Assembly: GCF_000262045.1 (NCBI RefSeq)
Contig: NZ_AJVF01000041.1
Span: 62,001-126,000, forward strand
Direction: 5' to 3'
Source: Bacillus siamensis KCTC 13613
GTDB taxonomy: Bacteria > Bacillota > Bacilli > Bacillales > Bacillaceae
DNA: 64,000 nt
This document shows, one piece after another, positions 9,252-19,152 of the stretch (the first letter of the stretch is position 1; each line of letters begins with the position of its first letter). The notes under the pieces are model-generated. The model made no database searches. It was not told the origin of the DNA and saw only the letters and a list, made by a program, of their open reading frames with translations. The position numbers and the translations under genes are program-made.

Positions 9252-10643
9252 ATGAACTGGGAAGTTGAAGTTATCCGAAACAAAGAAGATCTCATCCGTG
9301 ACACGCAGAAATTTTTACAGATCAACAGCGTAATGGACGAATCAACAGCCGGCCCCGGCCGGCCGTTTGGGGAAGGCGTCAATGCCAGCCTGACTTCACT
9401 GCTGGAATTCGGCGAAAAAGAAGGCTTCACCGTCAAAAATCTTGACGGCTATGCGGGCCATATTGAGTGGGGGACGGGTGACGAAATTGTCGGCGTTCTG
9501 TGCCACGTCGATGTCGTTCCGCCCGGAGACGGCTGGACAAGCGATCCGTTTTCAGCCGAAATCAGGAACGGCCGGATATATGCCAGAGGCGCCATTGATG
9601 ATAAAGGGCCGACAATGGCGGCGTTTTACGCGCTGAAAATCGTCAAAGACATGCAGCTGCCTTTATCCAAACGCGTGAGAATCATCATCGGAACAGATGA
9701 AGAGAGTGATTGGAGATGCGTGGACCACTATTTCAAACACGAAAAAATGCCTGACATCGGATTTGCCCCTGACGCCGATTTTCCGATCATTAACGCGGAA
9801 AAAGGAATGATAGATGCCACACTGCGTATTGCAAAAAGAACTTCTGACAAAGACGCAAAAAACAGGCTTCTGTCATTCCGTTCAGGGCTGCGCTTGAACA
9901 TGGTGCCGGATGCGGCTGAAGCGGTCATTGAAGGGGCCGGCCTGGATGCCGTGCACGCATATTTCAGCAACTGGCTGGAGCAGTCAAAAACACAAGGTGA
10001 AGCGGTTTCGGAAAACGGAAAACTGACGCTTCGGGTGTTCGGAAAATCATGCCACGCGATGGAACCGAATAATGGTGTCAATGCCGGCTTAAAGCTTGCT
10101 GAATGCCTTAACGGAACGGAACTGGATGAAGCCGGAAAACACTTTGTCAAAACCGTCAGTGACTATTTTTTAAATGATACACGGGGCAAAAAGCTGAAGA
10201 TTGATTGCAGGGATGACATCAGCGGAGAGCTTACATTGAATGTCGGCATCTTTACATACAGAAAGGGTGAGGGCGGAGAACTCGGCATCAACATCCGTTA
10301 TCCCGTCACTTCGGACAGCCAAGTGATTCGTGATGCCTTTATGTCCGCTGCTGAATTTCGGCTTGAAGAATTTAAAGACAGCAAACCGCACCACGTATCT
10401 GCCGATCATCCGCTCGTAAAGACGCTTCAAAAGGTTTACGAAGGACAGACGGGAAAGAAAGCGGATTTGATTTCAATCGGCGGAGGAACGTATGCGAGAT
10501 CCCTTGCGGCGGGCGTGGCGTTCGGACCACTGTTTCCCGGCCGGCCTGACAGCGCGCATCAAAAGGATGAGTACATCGAAATTGATGACCTTCTCCGATC
10601 AACCGCTTTATACGCCGAAGCCATTTATGAGCTTGCCAAGTGA
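9252..10643 (+). CDS. pepV: Dipeptidase PepV (M20A family)
   Basis: Cytosolic di-zinc peptidase releasing the N-terminal residue of dipeptides. Metal ligands are visible: His85 and Asp87 in CHVDVVPPGDGW, the bridging Asp in AIDDKGP (116-117), Glu150/Glu151 in GTDEESDW, Asp174-176 in APDADFP, and a late His in SAHQKDE. Length 463 is as expected. The ATG at 9252 follows AAAGGGGAT; codons upstream of it lie in the pbuO promoter region. pepV (ytjP) is monocistronic here, ending in a terminator shared with convergent ytkP. Confidence 0.9.
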   Translation: MNWEVEVIRNKEDLIRDTQKFLQINSVMDESTAGPGRPFGEGVNASLTSLLEFGEKEGFTVKNLDGYAGHIEWGTGDEIVGVLCHVDVVPPGDGWTSDPFSAEIRNGRIYARGAIDDKGPTMAAFYALKIVKDMQLPLSKRVRIIIGTDEESDWRCVDHYFKHEKMPDIGFAPDADFPIINAEKGMIDATLRIAKRTSDKDAKNRLLSFRSGLRLNMVPDAAEAVIEGAGLDAVHAYFSNWLEQSKTQGEAVSENGKLTLRVFGKSCHAMEPNNGVNAGLKLAECLNGTELDEAGKHFVKTVSDYFLNDTRGKKLKIDCRDDISGELTLNVGIFTYRKGEGGELGINIRYPVTSDSQVIRDAFMSAAEFRLEEFKDSKPHHVSADHPLVKTLQKVYEGQTGKKADLISIGGGTYARSLAAGVAFGPLFPGRPDSAHQKDEYIEIDDLLRSTALYAEAIYELAK

Positions 10644-10647
10644 TCAC

Positions 10648-10680
10648 AAAAAGGGACGCCGAAAGCGGCATCCCTTTTTT
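10648..10680. terminator. Bidirectional terminator between pepV and ytkP
   Basis: AAAAGGGACGCCG pairs with CGGCATCCCTTTT with one mismatch around AAAG, flanked by A- and T-runs. Confidence 0.82.
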
Positions 10681-10681
10681 A

Positions 10682-11614
10682 TCATTCAAATGACCATAAA
10701 TCCGTTGATAAATAACGTTCTCCCGTATCGGCCGTCATACAGATGACGATCTGTTCGGGAGGGAGGCGTTTTGCGGTTTCAATGGCGGCAAAGCAGGCGG
10801 CGCCTGAAGACGGGCCGACGAGTATTCCTTCTTCCCGGGCCAGGCGCCGGGTTGTCGTATACGCATCTTCATCAGAGATTTTCATGATTTCATCGTAAAC
10901 GTCCTGATTCAATATGCCGGGAATAAATCCGGGGCTTGTCCCGACCAGCTTATGAGCGCCGGGTTTTCCGCCGGACAGTACCGGCGATCCCGCGGGTTCG
11001 GCGACATGAACAATCATATCAGGGAAAAGCTCCTTCAGCGTTTCTCCGGTTCCGGTAATAGTTCCGCCTGTTCCCGCCGTTGCAACAAAAGCACCGAGCG
11101 GCCTGTTGAGCTGCTGAACGGCCTGATAGATTTCAATCGCGGTCGTTTTTCGGTGGGCGTCCGGATTTGCGCCGTTATCGAATTGCATCGGGATAAAACT
11201 TCCCGGAATCTGTTTGGCGAGTTCTTTCGCTTTTTTGATGCTGCCGGGCATTCTTTCAGCCCCCGGCGTTAATACCACCTCGGCGCCGTACGCTTTAAGC
11301 AGGTTGATGCGTTCTTTCGTCATCGTGTCAGGCATGACGAGGATTGCTCTGTAGCCGCGGGCCGCCGCGTTCATCGCCAGACCGATGCCTGTATTGCCGC
11401 TTGTCGGTTCGATGATGACAGAGCCGGGTTTTAAATGCCCGCTTTTTTCCGCTTCAATGATCATATTGTAAGCCGCTCTGTCTTTGACACTGCCGCTTGG
11501 GTTAAATGATTCTAATTTTAAATAGACTTGAGCTGCATGTTCTGGCTGAAGGCGATTGAGCTTTACGATCGGTGTGCCGCCGATCAGCTCCGCCGTGCTG
11601 TTTGCGATTTTCAA
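10682..11614 (-). CDS. ytkP: Cysteine synthase-like PLP enzyme YtkP
   Basis: Member of the cysteine synthase/cystathionine beta-synthase family (fold type II PLP enzymes). The Schiff-base lysine is Lys44 in NPSGSVKDRAA, the substrate loop TSGNTGIGLAMNAA follows, and the phosphate-binding loop GTGGTITGTG lies near 175-184. I prefer the TTG at 11614 (310 residues, matching the usual family size); an in-frame ATG at 11653 would lie within a few bases of a TATGAT box (11662-11667) that is the likely -10. CysK is the main O-acetylserine sulfhydrylase elsewhere in the genome, so the physiological substrate of this paralogue is uncertain. Confidence 0.83.
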   Translation of the reverse strand: MKIANSTAELIGGTPIVKLNRLQPEHAAQVYLKLESFNPSGSVKDRAAYNMIIEAEKSGHLKPGSVIIEPTSGNTGIGLAMNAAARGYRAILVMPDTMTKERINLLKAYGAEVVLTPGAERMPGSIKKAKELAKQIPGSFIPMQFDNGANPDAHRKTTAIEIYQAVQQLNRPLGAFVATAGTGGTITGTGETLKELFPDMIVHVAEPAGSPVLSGGKPGAHKLVGTSPGFIPGILNQDVYDEIMKISDEDAYTTTRRLAREEGILVGPSSGAACFAAIETAKRLPPEQIVICMTADTGERYLSTDLWSFE

Positions 11615-11667
11615 GACCGGCTCATTCCTTTCTGTATAAAACGTTCGGTACATAATATCCTATCATA

Positions 11668-11698
11668 ATAAGCGGACAGGGTTCTCCTCTCCGCTTAT
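11668..11698. repeat. 9-bp perfect inverted repeat between ytkP and ytlP
   Basis: ATAAGCGGA (11668-11676) and TCCGCTTAT (11690-11698) form a perfect dyad with a 13-nt centre, between two divergent promoters (TATGAT on the minus strand at 11662-11667, TATAAT at 11705-11710 on the plus strand). Confidence 0.6.
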
Positions 11699-11741
11699 CC
11701 GTTTTATAATAACACCATAACCAAAGAGGGGAGATCCTCAT

Positions 11742-12293
11742 ATGAAAGCTTCATTGCCGCATTATTTTATCGGCATTCCGATTCCTGCTGACATTGCTGA
11801 ACCGATTTGGGAAGCAGCCAGAAAGGAGCCGGCGTTAACATTCAAAAAATGGGTGCATCCGCATGACTATCATATTACACTCATTTTTCTCGGGGCTGCG
11901 GATGAAGCCCGGCTTGCGAAACTATTGCCTTTGCTCGCAGATGCTGCGTCGAAAGCGCAGCCGTTTACCGTACAGTTTCAGCAGCTGGATGTTTTCGGCG
12001 ACCGCAGACAGCCGAGAGTGCTTCACCTAGAACCTGAACGGAATGAACGGCTCTTTGATTTGCGGGAAAAAACAAAACAGGCTGTTTTAAAAGCCGGTTT
12101 TCAAGTGGAAAAACGGCCGTATCATCCTCATATGACGATGGCGCGGAAGTGGGCGGGAGACCGGCCGTTTCCGGACGATGTGCCGTTTGAAAGCGGCAGG
12201 GTGCAAAGCGCCGTCAGCCGGTTTTCCCTGTTTCAGACCCACCTTGACCGGTCGCCAAAATACGAAGAAATCGCACAGTTTCAATTGACATAA
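11742..12293 (+). CDS. ytlP: RNA 2',3'-cyclic phosphodiesterase / 2'-5' RNA ligase family (ThpR-like)
   Basis: Member of the 2H phosphoesterase superfamily, which hydrolyses 2',3'-cyclic phosphates or forms 2'-5' RNA linkages. Both catalytic HxTx motifs are present: HITL at residues 44-47 and HMTM at 130-133, separated by about 85 residues as usual. The 183-residue length is typical. The ATG follows AGAGGGGAG. It is the first gene of a ytlP-ytlQ-ytlR run with gaps of about 26 and 52 nt, probably one transcript. Physiological RNA substrate unknown. Confidence 0.88.
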   Translation: MKASLPHYFIGIPIPADIAEPIWEAARKEPALTFKKWVHPHDYHITLIFLGAADEARLAKLLPLLADAASKAQPFTVQFQQLDVFGDRRQPRVLHLEPERNERLFDLREKTKQAVLKAGFQVEKRPYHPHMTMARKWAGDRPFPDDVPFESGRVQSAVSRFSLFQTHLDRSPKYEEIAQFQLT

Positions 12294-12319
12294 ACAAATA
12301 TTCGGAGTGGGGAAATCAC

Positions 12320-13252
12320 ATGGCACAGATCATCAAAATACACGATTACATTTCAAGATATGAGCTCGATCCATATCATTATATGAACCAGTTTATCCGG
12401 CTGAAGAAAGAACGCTGGGAGGCTCTCCTTGAAGCGTTTGACCGGAAAACGGAAGAAAAAGAAACAGAAACGGCTCAAGGCGGTGAAACCGGCCAAACGC
12501 CGGCCCGAAAAAAACTTTTCTTAAAAAAGAGAAAAGAAGAAAAAACGGCCGATATAAATGAAAAGAGGCACCAATGGTTTGATGAGCCGGAGGAAGAAGA
12601 GGCGCTGTTCGGACATCTTCCGTCTCAAAAGTCTGAGCTCGCGTCTTTTTTCAAAGAACAGCTGTATGACTTTCAATTAAAATGGGCGAGCTCCACGCTT
12701 TCTCAAAAGTCTGAGCTTTCGCAGGCGGTCAAGAGGGACAGGATATTAAAAATGCTTGCTCAAAAGCTGCCCGATTCCTATTTTGTGATGTATCATCCGG
12801 TTCTTCAAATCCAGCAGGCGTCCGTCGAGCTGAGCATCATCATCATCTCCCCGCTGGAGATTTTCTGCGCTGCTTTTATGGAAGCTGAAGAGGACAGCGT
12901 ATATATCGGATCAAAACATCGTTTTTGGGAAGAGAGGGGTTCCGGCAGCACGCGCCAAGTATTAAATCCGTCTCTCAGCCTGAACCGCACGGGCTCGGTC
13001 GTTTCGCAAATCGTAAAAGAAAAGCAGGCCGACATTCCCGTCAGGAAGCTTTTGCTCAGCAGAACGTCTTATTTTGATTACCCGGAGCCGCCATTCGGGC
13101 TGGATATAGCAGATAAACGGACCGCCGCAGAGTGGCTGGAAAAGCAGCGGAAAAATACGGCGCCGATCAAGCACCATCAGCTGAAGGCGGCGAAGGCACT
13201 TTTGTCTTACGGCTTGAGCGATTCAAGCCGGAGACAGGAATGGCTTGATTAA
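12320..13252 (+). CDS. ytlQ: Conserved hypothetical protein YtlQ
   Basis: A 310-residue soluble protein conserved in Bacillus, with no catalytic motif I recognise. Residues 30-75 are highly charged (Lys/Glu-rich, AEKKET-like composition), suggesting a flexible or coiled segment, followed by a more globular portion. There is no signal peptide or membrane span. It begins at an ATG after GGAGTGGGGAAATC and sits between ytlP and the lipid-kinase-like ytlR in the same orientation, so co-transcription is likely. Function is not assigned. Confidence 0.8.
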   Translation: MAQIIKIHDYISRYELDPYHYMNQFIRLKKERWEALLEAFDRKTEEKETETAQGGETGQTPARKKLFLKKRKEEKTADINEKRHQWFDEPEEEEALFGHLPSQKSELASFFKEQLYDFQLKWASSTLSQKSELSQAVKRDRILKMLAQKLPDSYFVMYHPVLQIQQASVELSIIIISPLEIFCAAFMEAEEDSVYIGSKHRFWEERGSGSTRQVLNPSLSLNRTGSVVSQIVKEKQADIPVRKLLLSRTSYFDYPEPPFGLDIADKRTAAEWLEKQRKNTAPIKHHQLKAAKALLSYGLSDSSRRQEWLD

Positions 13253-13304
13253 AACGGACGTTTGGAGGCTGTCTCTTCTTCAATGAAGCAGGTGAAAACA
13301 AACG

Positions 13305-14234
13305 ATGAGTCAATGGTTTTTTATTATTAACCCGGTCTCAGGAGGCGGGAGGGGGCGGCGTATCTGGAAATCGGTTCAAAAAGAGCTGACCAGACGCGGT
13401 GTCAGCCACCGCTCCTTTCTGACCGGACATCCCGGACATGCGGAAGTGCTGGCGAGACAGATTTCAACGATGCAGGATCATAAGCTGAAGCGGCTTTTTG
13501 TCATCGGCGGTGACGGCACGATGCATGAAGTCATTAACGGACTGAAAGGAATGGATCAGATTGAACTGACCTTTGTGCCCGCCGGTTCGTACAATGACTT
13601 TTCCAAAGGCCTCGGTGTTAAGAAGTCGGCGCTCCTCCATGAAATCAAAGGTCTGCACCGCCCGCTCACACGGAAATTTTTCGGGGGAAGCATCAACTTT
13701 TTTCATGACAAAGCACAATCTCTTTATTTTATTAACCACCTGTCTGTAGGGTTTGACGCCTCGGTTTCGAAGGCAGCCGCGGAGTTTCCGTTTTCGCGTG
13801 TTCTTCGGTTTCTGCGTCTCGGCTTTGTGATTTACCCGCTTGCGCATATACATACGGCCTCGGGATTTCAGCCGTTCCGGTTTGCCTGCACGGCAGACGG
13901 CCAAAGGCATGAATTCCGCAATGTCTGGTTTGTCATTGCGGCTAATCATCCTTATTACGGAGGCGGTATGAAAGCGGCGCCTTCTGCAAATCCCCGCCAA
14001 AACGATTTTGATATTGTCATTGCGGAAAACCTGTCCTTTTTCTCGCTGTATCGTTTTTTATGGGCGATGAGCTTTGGCCGGCATATCAAAATGGACGGAG
14101 TGACGGTGATAAAGGGGAAGGAATTCATTTTTGAAACAGATGGGAAAATTCCGTTTCACGCTGACGGCGAACTGGTCGGAACGACGCCGTTTCGGCTGAT
14201 GCCGGGCGGAGCGCCGTTAAAAATAAAAACATAA
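13305..14234 (+). CDS. ytlR: Diacylglycerol/lipid kinase family protein YtlR
   Basis: DAGK-catalytic-domain protein. The N-terminus FFIINPVSGGGRGRR (residues 5-19) and the nucleotide-binding GGDGTMHEV (68-76) followed by VPAGSYNDFSKGLG define the family shared by DgkB, YerQ and sphingosine kinases. Later motifs SVGFDASV and the C-terminal FHADGEL are also typical. The 309-residue length is normal. It ends the ytlPQR run. B. subtilis DgkB is the essential housekeeping enzyme; this paralogue probably phosphorylates another lipid, which I cannot name. Confidence 0.85.
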   Translation: MSQWFFIINPVSGGGRGRRIWKSVQKELTRRGVSHRSFLTGHPGHAEVLARQISTMQDHKLKRLFVIGGDGTMHEVINGLKGMDQIELTFVPAGSYNDFSKGLGVKKSALLHEIKGLHRPLTRKFFGGSINFFHDKAQSLYFINHLSVGFDASVSKAAAEFPFSRVLRFLRLGFVIYPLAHIHTASGFQPFRFACTADGQRHEFRNVWFVIAANHPYYGGGMKAAPSANPRQNDFDIVIAENLSFFSLYRFLWAMSFGRHIKMDGVTVIKGKEFIFETDGKIPFHADGELVGTTPFRLMPGGAPLKIKT

Positions 14235-14320
14235 TAAAAAAAACCTGTCAAATCTTTCTCGGCAAAGAACGGTTTGCGGCATAAATCTTCAGAATTCACA
14301 GGTGTTCTTGCTAGTTTTGC

Positions 14321-14350
14321 TTGACGAAGTTTGTGCTGTAGCGCTAAAAT
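14321..14350 (+). promoter_or_regulatory. Sigma-A-type promoter immediately before a hairpin leader of ytmP
   Basis: TTGACG (14321-14326) and TAAAAT (14345-14350) are separated by 18 nt. The predicted start lies next to the strong hairpin at 14356, so the transcript would begin with a terminator-like structure. Confidence 0.5.
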
Positions 14351-14355
14351 TTATA

Positions 14356-14402
14356 AGACGGCTATTGATTAGCATATGAGACTCTCAATAGCTGTCTTTT
14401 TT
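14356..14402 (+). terminator. Strong hairpin plus U-tract upstream of ytmP
   Basis: AGACGGCTATTGA (14356-14368) pairs with TCAATAGCTGTCT (14385-14397), 13 bp with one G-U, loop of 16 nt, then a T-run. It could end the ytlPQR transcript or act as an attenuator of ytmP. Confidence 0.75.
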
Positions 14403-14500
14403 ATTCTCAAGAAATTGTTTATGACAGGCTGCTCCGCCGAAAGAGAAAGGCTGGAGGCCTATTCTAAAATATTTTAAGAAATGATGGGTTGAACATTGAT

Positions 14501-15298
14501 ATGAACTGGTTGGGACAATTACTAGGTAGCGATTGGGAGATCTTCCCCGCCGGAGGAGCTACAGGAGATGCATATTATGCGAAACATAACGGCCAACAGC
14601 TTTTTTTAAAACGTAATAGCTCGCCCTTTTTAGCCGTGTTATCCGCCGAAGGCATTGTTCCGAAGCTGGTTTGGACGAAACGGATGGAAAACGGAGACGT
14701 TATTACGGCTCAGCATTGGATGACGGGCAGAGAGCTGAAGCCGAAGGATATGAGCGGACGCCCGGTGGCTGAGCTGCTCCGCAAAATCCACACATCTAAA
14801 GCCTTGCTTGACATGCTGAAAAGATTGGGGAAAGAACCGCTCGATCCGGGCGCTCTTTTGTCGCAGCTGAAGCAGGCCGTCTTTGCTGTGCGGCAATTTT
14901 CGCCGCTTATTCAGGAAGGCCTTGCTTATTTGGAAGCTCATGTGGATCAGGTGCAATTCGGTGAAAAAGTCGTTTGCCATTGTGATGTGAATCATAATAA
15001 CTGGCTTTTGTCTGAAAACGACCAGCTGTATTTAATAGATTGGGACGGCGCGATGATAGCTGATCCGGCCATGGATCTTGGCCCTTTATTGTATCATTAC
15101 GTCGAAGAGCCAGCGTGGGACAGCTGGCTTGGGATGTACGGCATGAAGCTCACGGAAGGGCTTCGGCTGCGGATGGCGTGGTACATGTTATCAGAGACCA
15201 TCACCTTCATCGCCTGGCACAAATCAAAAGGGAATGACAAAGCGTATCATGATGCCATGGAAGAGCTTCATGCCCTGATGAAGCGGATTGTCAAGTAG
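14501..15298 (+). CDS. ytmP: APH/choline-kinase-family phosphotransferase YtmP
   Basis: Small-molecule kinase of the aminoglycoside phosphotransferase/choline kinase fold. The Brenner-type catalytic loop HCDVNHNNW (near residues 164-172) and the metal-binding IDWDGAMIADPAMDL (near 179-193) are present, and AGGATGDAYYAKH near the N-terminus is the glycine-rich nucleotide loop. The start is uncertain: the ATG at 14501 and a TTG at 14489 are in frame and neither has a strong Shine-Dalgarno site. The stop is directly adjacent to the convergent ytzH stop. It lies behind the promoter-hairpin element described separately. Substrate unknown; antibiotic resistance is not implied. Confidence 0.83.
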   Translation: MNWLGQLLGSDWEIFPAGGATGDAYYAKHNGQQLFLKRNSSPFLAVLSAEGIVPKLVWTKRMENGDVITAQHWMTGRELKPKDMSGRPVAELLRKIHTSKALLDMLKRLGKEPLDPGALLSQLKQAVFAVRQFSPLIQEGLAYLEAHVDQVQFGEKVVCHCDVNHNNWLLSENDQLYLIDWDGAMIADPAMDLGPLLYHYVEEPAWDSWLGMYGMKLTEGLRLRMAWYMLSETITFIAWHKSKGNDKAYHDAMEELHALMKRIVK

Positions 15299-15577
15299 TC
15301 AGGAGTACGAATCCATCTGCTCCACCCATTGGGACAAATGGTTTTGGTGCTCCTGAATATGCGTGTCGATGGAATCGGCCGTGATGCCTGACTGGCTGTA
15401 GCGGTATACATCCTCGAGCACGTTTTTTATATTTGAATCAAGCCCGGTGTTGGCCATCAGTGATTTGATGACGCGCTCGAGCTGTTCATACTCGGCAACC
15501 GTGCCGCAGCAATCCAACTGGTGGTCGGCCAGTATGTCCTTTAATAACCGGACCTGATGTTCGCTTGTTAAGCCCAT
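15299..15577 (-). CDS. ytzH: Small conserved protein YtzH
   Basis: A 92-residue soluble, acidic protein beginning MGLTSEHQVRLLKDIL, with a helical, leucine-rich pattern and adjacent cysteines at DCCGT (near residues 22-26). It matches the size and position of B. subtilis YtzH, a family of unknown role. The ribosome site AAAGGATG is rather distant from the ATG at 15577. It is convergent with ytmP with no intergenic gap and divergent from trmB. Confidence 0.8.
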   Translation of the reverse strand: MGLTSEHQVRLLKDILADHQLDCCGTVAEYEQLERVIKSLMANTGLDSNIKNVLEDVYRYSQSGITADSIDTHIQEHQNHLSQWVEQMDSYS

Positions 15578-15762
15578 GATTCATATACACATCCTTTCTG
15601 TGTCATACATTGTGCAAAGCGGTGCGGTTTTATGCATCACATGAGTGTTCCGGACCGGGGAGCCTCTTTTTTTATGCAGCCGGAGCCTTTAAAAGGCGCT
15701 TGCGGCTCTTTTTGTTTCATGGTATGTTGTTACTCGAAATTATAGATAGAGGTGTCAATCAT

Positions 15763-16416
15763 ATGAGAATGCGCCATAAACCTTGGGCGAATGATTTTCT
15801 GGCAGAAAACGCTGACATCGCCATCAGTGATCCGGCTCAGTATAAAGGGCGTTGGAACACGGTCTTTGGCAATGACAACCCGATCCATATTGAAGTCGGT
15901 ACGGGAAAAGGGCAGTTCATTTCAGGAATGGCCAAGCAGAATCCGGATATCAACTATATCGGAATTGAGCTGTTTAAAAGTGTCATCGTCACTGCCGTCC
16001 AAAAAGTAAAGGACAGCGGGGCTCACAATGTCCGTTTGTTAAATATAGACGCGGAAACACTGAATGACGTATTTGAACGGGGAGAAATCAAGCGCGTATA
16101 TTTAAACTTTTCTGACCCTTGGCCGAAAAACCGTCACGAAAAACGCCGTTTAACCTTTAAAGCGTTCTTGAAAAAATACGAAGAAGTCATGGGCGAAACG
16201 GGTGAGATTCATTTCAAAACCGATAACCGCGGGTTGTTTGAATACTCTTTGAAAAGTTTTTCCGAATACGGCCTGCTCCTGAAGGAAGTCAGTCTCGATC
16301 TGCACAACAGCGATCCGAAAGGCAATATTATGACAGAATACGAAGAAAAATTCTCCGCGCTCGGCCAGCCGATTTACCGGGCTGAAGTTGAATGGAGAAC
16401 AAAAGACAGACTCTGA
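15763..16416 (+). CDS. trmB: tRNA (guanine-N7-)-methyltransferase TrmB
   Basis: Methylates G46 in the variable loop of tRNAs using S-adenosylmethionine. The SAM-binding [10 protein letters not shown] (near residues 44-53), IGIELFKS and the family signature [16 protein letters not shown] (near 113-128) are all visible; the C-terminal [10 protein letters not shown] is also typical. Length 217. The ATG at 15763 follows AGAGGTG and gives the conserved MRMRHKPWA start; 51 further codons upstream are open but read as intergenic. A terminator overlaps the last codons. B. subtilis name ytmQ. Confidence 0.93.
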   Translation: MRMRHKPWANDFLAENADIAISDPAQYKGRWNTVFGNDNPIHIEVGTGKGQFISGMAKQNPDINYIGIELFKSVIVTAVQKVKDSGAHNVRLLNIDAETLNDVFERGEIKRVYLNFSDPWPKNRHEKRRLTFKAFLKKYEEVMGETGEIHFKTDNRGLFEYSLKSFSEYGLLLKEVSLDLHNSDPKGNIMTEYEEKFSALGQPIYRAEVEWRTKDRL

Positions 16417-16435
16417 TGCGGGAGTCTGTTTTTTT
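16405..16435 (+). terminator. Terminator overlapping the end of trmB
   Basis: ACAGACTC pairs with GAGTCTGT followed by seven T residues; the left arm lies inside the trmB coding region and stop codon. Confidence 0.85.
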
Positions 16436-16474
16436 ATGCCTCCATTTGCTACCATTACATCAGGAGGGATCAAG

Positions 16475-17320
16475 ATGGAGAAATTGAATATTGGCAATAT
16501 TTCATTAACATGGCTGGACGGCGGTGTAACGCATATGGACGGAGGAGCGATGTTCGGCGTTGTCCCGAAGCCTTTATGGTCGAGAAAATACCCTGTAAAC
16601 GACAAAAACCAGATTGAATTAAGAACAGACCCGATTCTGATCAGAAAAAACGGCCTGAATATTTTGGTTGACGCGGGGATCGGCAGAGGGAAATTCTCCG
16701 ATAAGCAGAAAAGGAATTACGGTGTAACGCAGGAATCCAATCTGAAAAAATCTCTGAGTGAACTCGGGCTTTCCTGTGAAGACATTCATATTGCGGCAAT
16801 GACCCATCTTCATTTTGACCATGCATGCGGCCTGACGGAATACCGCGGAGAGGAGCTTGTCTCTGTTTTCCCGAACGCCCGCATTATCACTTCTGCGACA
16901 GAGTGGCAAGAAATGAAAAACCCTAATATCAGATCGGAAAATACATACTGGAGAGAAAATTGGGAGGCTGTACAAGATCAGGTCGAAACCTTTGAGGATG
17001 CGTATGAGCTCACAGAAGGCATTACGATGCACCACACCGGCGGCCACAGTGACGGACACAGTGTCATTGTATTAGAAGACGGAGGGGAAACGGCTGTGCA
17101 TTTTGCCGACCTGATGCCGACAAACGCCCATAAAAATCCGTTATGGGTGCTGGCATATGATGACTATCCGATGACCTCCATTCCGCAAAAGCAAAAATGG
17201 CAGGCGTTCGCGGCAGAGAAAGACGCCTGGCTGATTTTCTATCACGACACGATTTACAGAGCCGTAAAATGGGGCGAAGACGGCGAAGTGGCGGCGTCTG
17301 TCAAACGGGAGAAAAAATAA
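16475..17320 (+). CDS. ytnP: Metallo-beta-lactamase-fold lactonase YtnP (quorum-quenching type)
   Basis: Lactone hydrolase of the metallo-beta-lactamase superfamily; B. subtilis YtnP degrades acyl-homoserine lactone-like signals and has been linked to interference with Streptomyces. The zinc motif HLHFDH occupies residues 111-116, the third histidine is in [10 protein letters not shown] (near 187-196), and the bridging Asp in HFADLMP. At 281 residues it equals the B. subtilis protein in size. The ATG at 16475 follows AGGAGGGATCAAG; the longer open frame overlaps the trmB terminator. It stands alone between trmB and malS. Actual substrate here is inferred. Confidence 0.9.
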   Translation: MEKLNIGNISLTWLDGGVTHMDGGAMFGVVPKPLWSRKYPVNDKNQIELRTDPILIRKNGLNILVDAGIGRGKFSDKQKRNYGVTQESNLKKSLSELGLSCEDIHIAAMTHLHFDHACGLTEYRGEELVSVFPNARIITSATEWQEMKNPNIRSENTYWRENWEAVQDQVETFEDAYELTEGITMHHTGGHSDGHSVIVLEDGGETAVHFADLMPTNAHKNPLWVLAYDDYPMTSIPQKQKWQAFAAEKDAWLIFYHDTIYRAVKWGEDGEVAASVKREKK

Positions 17321-17399
17321 GCGGATCAAATGATTTACCTGTATGAATTTCGGGAATAAAAGCAAACCTAAGACAAATTGCTTTGAAAGGAAGAGACAG

Positions 17400-19097
17400 G
17401 TGAATCAATTTCAAGTGACAAAAGATGGAGAAATCAAAACAACTCTGCGCGGATTAGAAGTTCTTTCTACTCCTTTTTTAAATAAAGGGGTGGCCTTTAC
17501 ACAAGAGGAAAGAAAGGAACTCGGACTCGAGGGATTTCTGCCGCCGAAGGTATTGACAATCGAAGAGCAGGTGAAGCGGGCTTACGAACAGTTCAGTTCG
17601 CAGCCTGACGAGCTGAGCAAAAATGTGTACTTGACTGCTCTCCATGACCGGAATGAAACATTATTTTACAGGCTGTTAAATGATCATTTAGGCGAAATGC
17701 TGCCGATCGTATATACGCCGACAGTCGGCACCGCGATCCAGCGTTACAGCCATGAGTACAGAAAACCCCGCGGTCTGTATTTGTCGATAGATGATCCTGA
17801 GGGAATGCGCGCCGCATTTCAGCAGTTCGGAAAAAATGAAAACATTGATTTAATCGTTGCGACAGATGCCGAGGGCATTCTGGGAATCGGTGATTGGGGC
17901 GTCGGCGGCATCGCCATTTCTGTCGGAAAACTTGCGGTGTATACGGCAGCGGCCGGAATTGACCCGTCACGAGTGCTTGCGGTCGTATTGGACGCGGGGA
18001 CGAATCAGGAAAGCCTCTTAAATGATCCGTTTTACGTCGGAAACCAGCATTCAAGAGTGCGCGGCGAGAAATATGACCGCTTTATTGATGAGTATGTCTC
18101 GCTTGCCCGGGAAACATTCCCGAATGCGCTGCTTCATTGGGAGGATTTCGGCACGGCTAACGCCCGCGGCATATTGAAACGGTATAAAGATAAAGTCTGT
18201 ACGTTTAACGATGACATTCAAGGAACGGGCGCGGTGTCGCTTGCAGCTGTTTTAGCCTGCGCGAAAGCATCAAAAGTGCCTTTAAAAGAACATAAAGTCG
18301 TCGTCTTCGGCGCGGGAACGGCCGGTATCGGAATTGCTGAGCAGCTGCGTGAAGCAATGGTGCATGCCGGATTAAGCGAAGAAGAATCATACAGCCGCTT
18401 TTGGTGTATCGACAGAAACGGACTGTTAACGGATGACATGAAAGACTTGCGTGATTTTCAGGTTCCGTACGCCCGGCCTGCCGATGAAGTGAAAGAGTAC
18501 AGCCGCAGCGGTGAAGGCGGATCAATTGATCTAGCGGAGACGGTCCGTCAGGCCAAGCCGACGATTCTGATCGGCACATCTACTGTATCAGGCGCATTTA
18601 CAGAAGAAATCGTCAAAGAAATGGCCTCACATGTTAAACGGCCCGCTATTTTGCCGATGTCAAATCCGACCACATTATCAGAAGCAAAACCGGAAGACTT
18701 AATTAAATGGACGGAAGGCCGCGCGCTTGTCACGACGGGCAGTCCGTTCCCGCCTGTTGAGTATAACGGCGTGACGTACCATATCGGCCAGGCGAACAAC
18801 GCGCTCGTATTTCCGGGACTCGGACTCGGCACGATTGTGACAAAGGCAAGGCTCATTACGGACAATATGTTTGTCGCCTGCGCGAATGCCATCGCCGGTA
18901 TGGTGGATGTCGGCAAGCCTGGGGCGCCGATGCTCCCGAAAGTGGAAGATCTCAGGACGGTATCGGCAACTGTAGCGGTAGCCGTAGCGAAAGCGGCCAT
19001 CCAGGACGGTGTAGCGGAAACGGAACCCGAGGATCTGATCCAAACGGTGCAGGACGAGATGTGGCACCCTGTATACAAACGGATTCGCCCGATGTAA
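17400..19097 (+). CDS. malS: NAD-dependent malic enzyme MalS
   Basis: Oxidative decarboxylation of malate to pyruvate. The long-type malic enzyme hallmarks are seen: [23 protein letters not shown], the metal region [12 protein letters not shown] with [14 protein letters not shown], and the NAD loop [16 protein letters not shown]. Length 565 matches MalS. I use the GTG at 17400, whose product starts VNQFQVT like the B. subtilis enzyme and has AAAGGAAGAG upstream; an ATG 19 codons earlier lacks support. It is monocistronic with its own terminator. Other paralogues (maeA, mleA, ytsJ) are excluded by best remembered sequence match and location. Confidence 0.9.
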   Translation: MNQFQVTKDGEIKTTLRGLEVLSTPFLNKGVAFTQEERKELGLEGFLPPKVLTIEEQVKRAYEQFSSQPDELSKNVYLTALHDRNETLFYRLLNDHLGEMLPIVYTPTVGTAIQRYSHEYRKPRGLYLSIDDPEGMRAAFQQFGKNENIDLIVATDAEGILGIGDWGVGGIAISVGKLAVYTAAAGIDPSRVLAVVLDAGTNQESLLNDPFYVGNQHSRVRGEKYDRFIDEYVSLARETFPNALLHWEDFGTANARGILKRYKDKVCTFNDDIQGTGAVSLAAVLACAKASKVPLKEHKVVVFGAGTAGIGIAEQLREAMVHAGLSEEESYSRFWCIDRNGLLTDDMKDLRDFQVPYARPADEVKEYSRSGEGGSIDLAETVRQAKPTILIGTSTVSGAFTEEIVKEMASHVKRPAILPMSNPTTLSEAKPEDLIKWTEGRALVTTGSPFPPVEYNGVTYHIGQANNALVFPGLGLGTIVTKARLITDNMFVACANAIAGMVDVGKPGAPMLPKVEDLRTVSATVAVAVAKAAIQDGVAETEPEDLIQTVQDEMWHPVYKRIRPM

Positions 19098-19101
19098 CCG
19101 A

Positions 19102-19141
19102 ATAAAGCCCAAAACGCTGATGGTTTTGGGCTTTATTTTTT
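19102..19141. terminator. Bidirectional terminator between malS and ytzB
   Basis: ATAAAGCCCAAAAC pairs with GTTTTGGGCTTTAT over GCTGATG, followed by a T-run; A-rich on the other side. Confidence 0.9.
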
Positions 19142-19152
19142 GCTTGTCCGAA

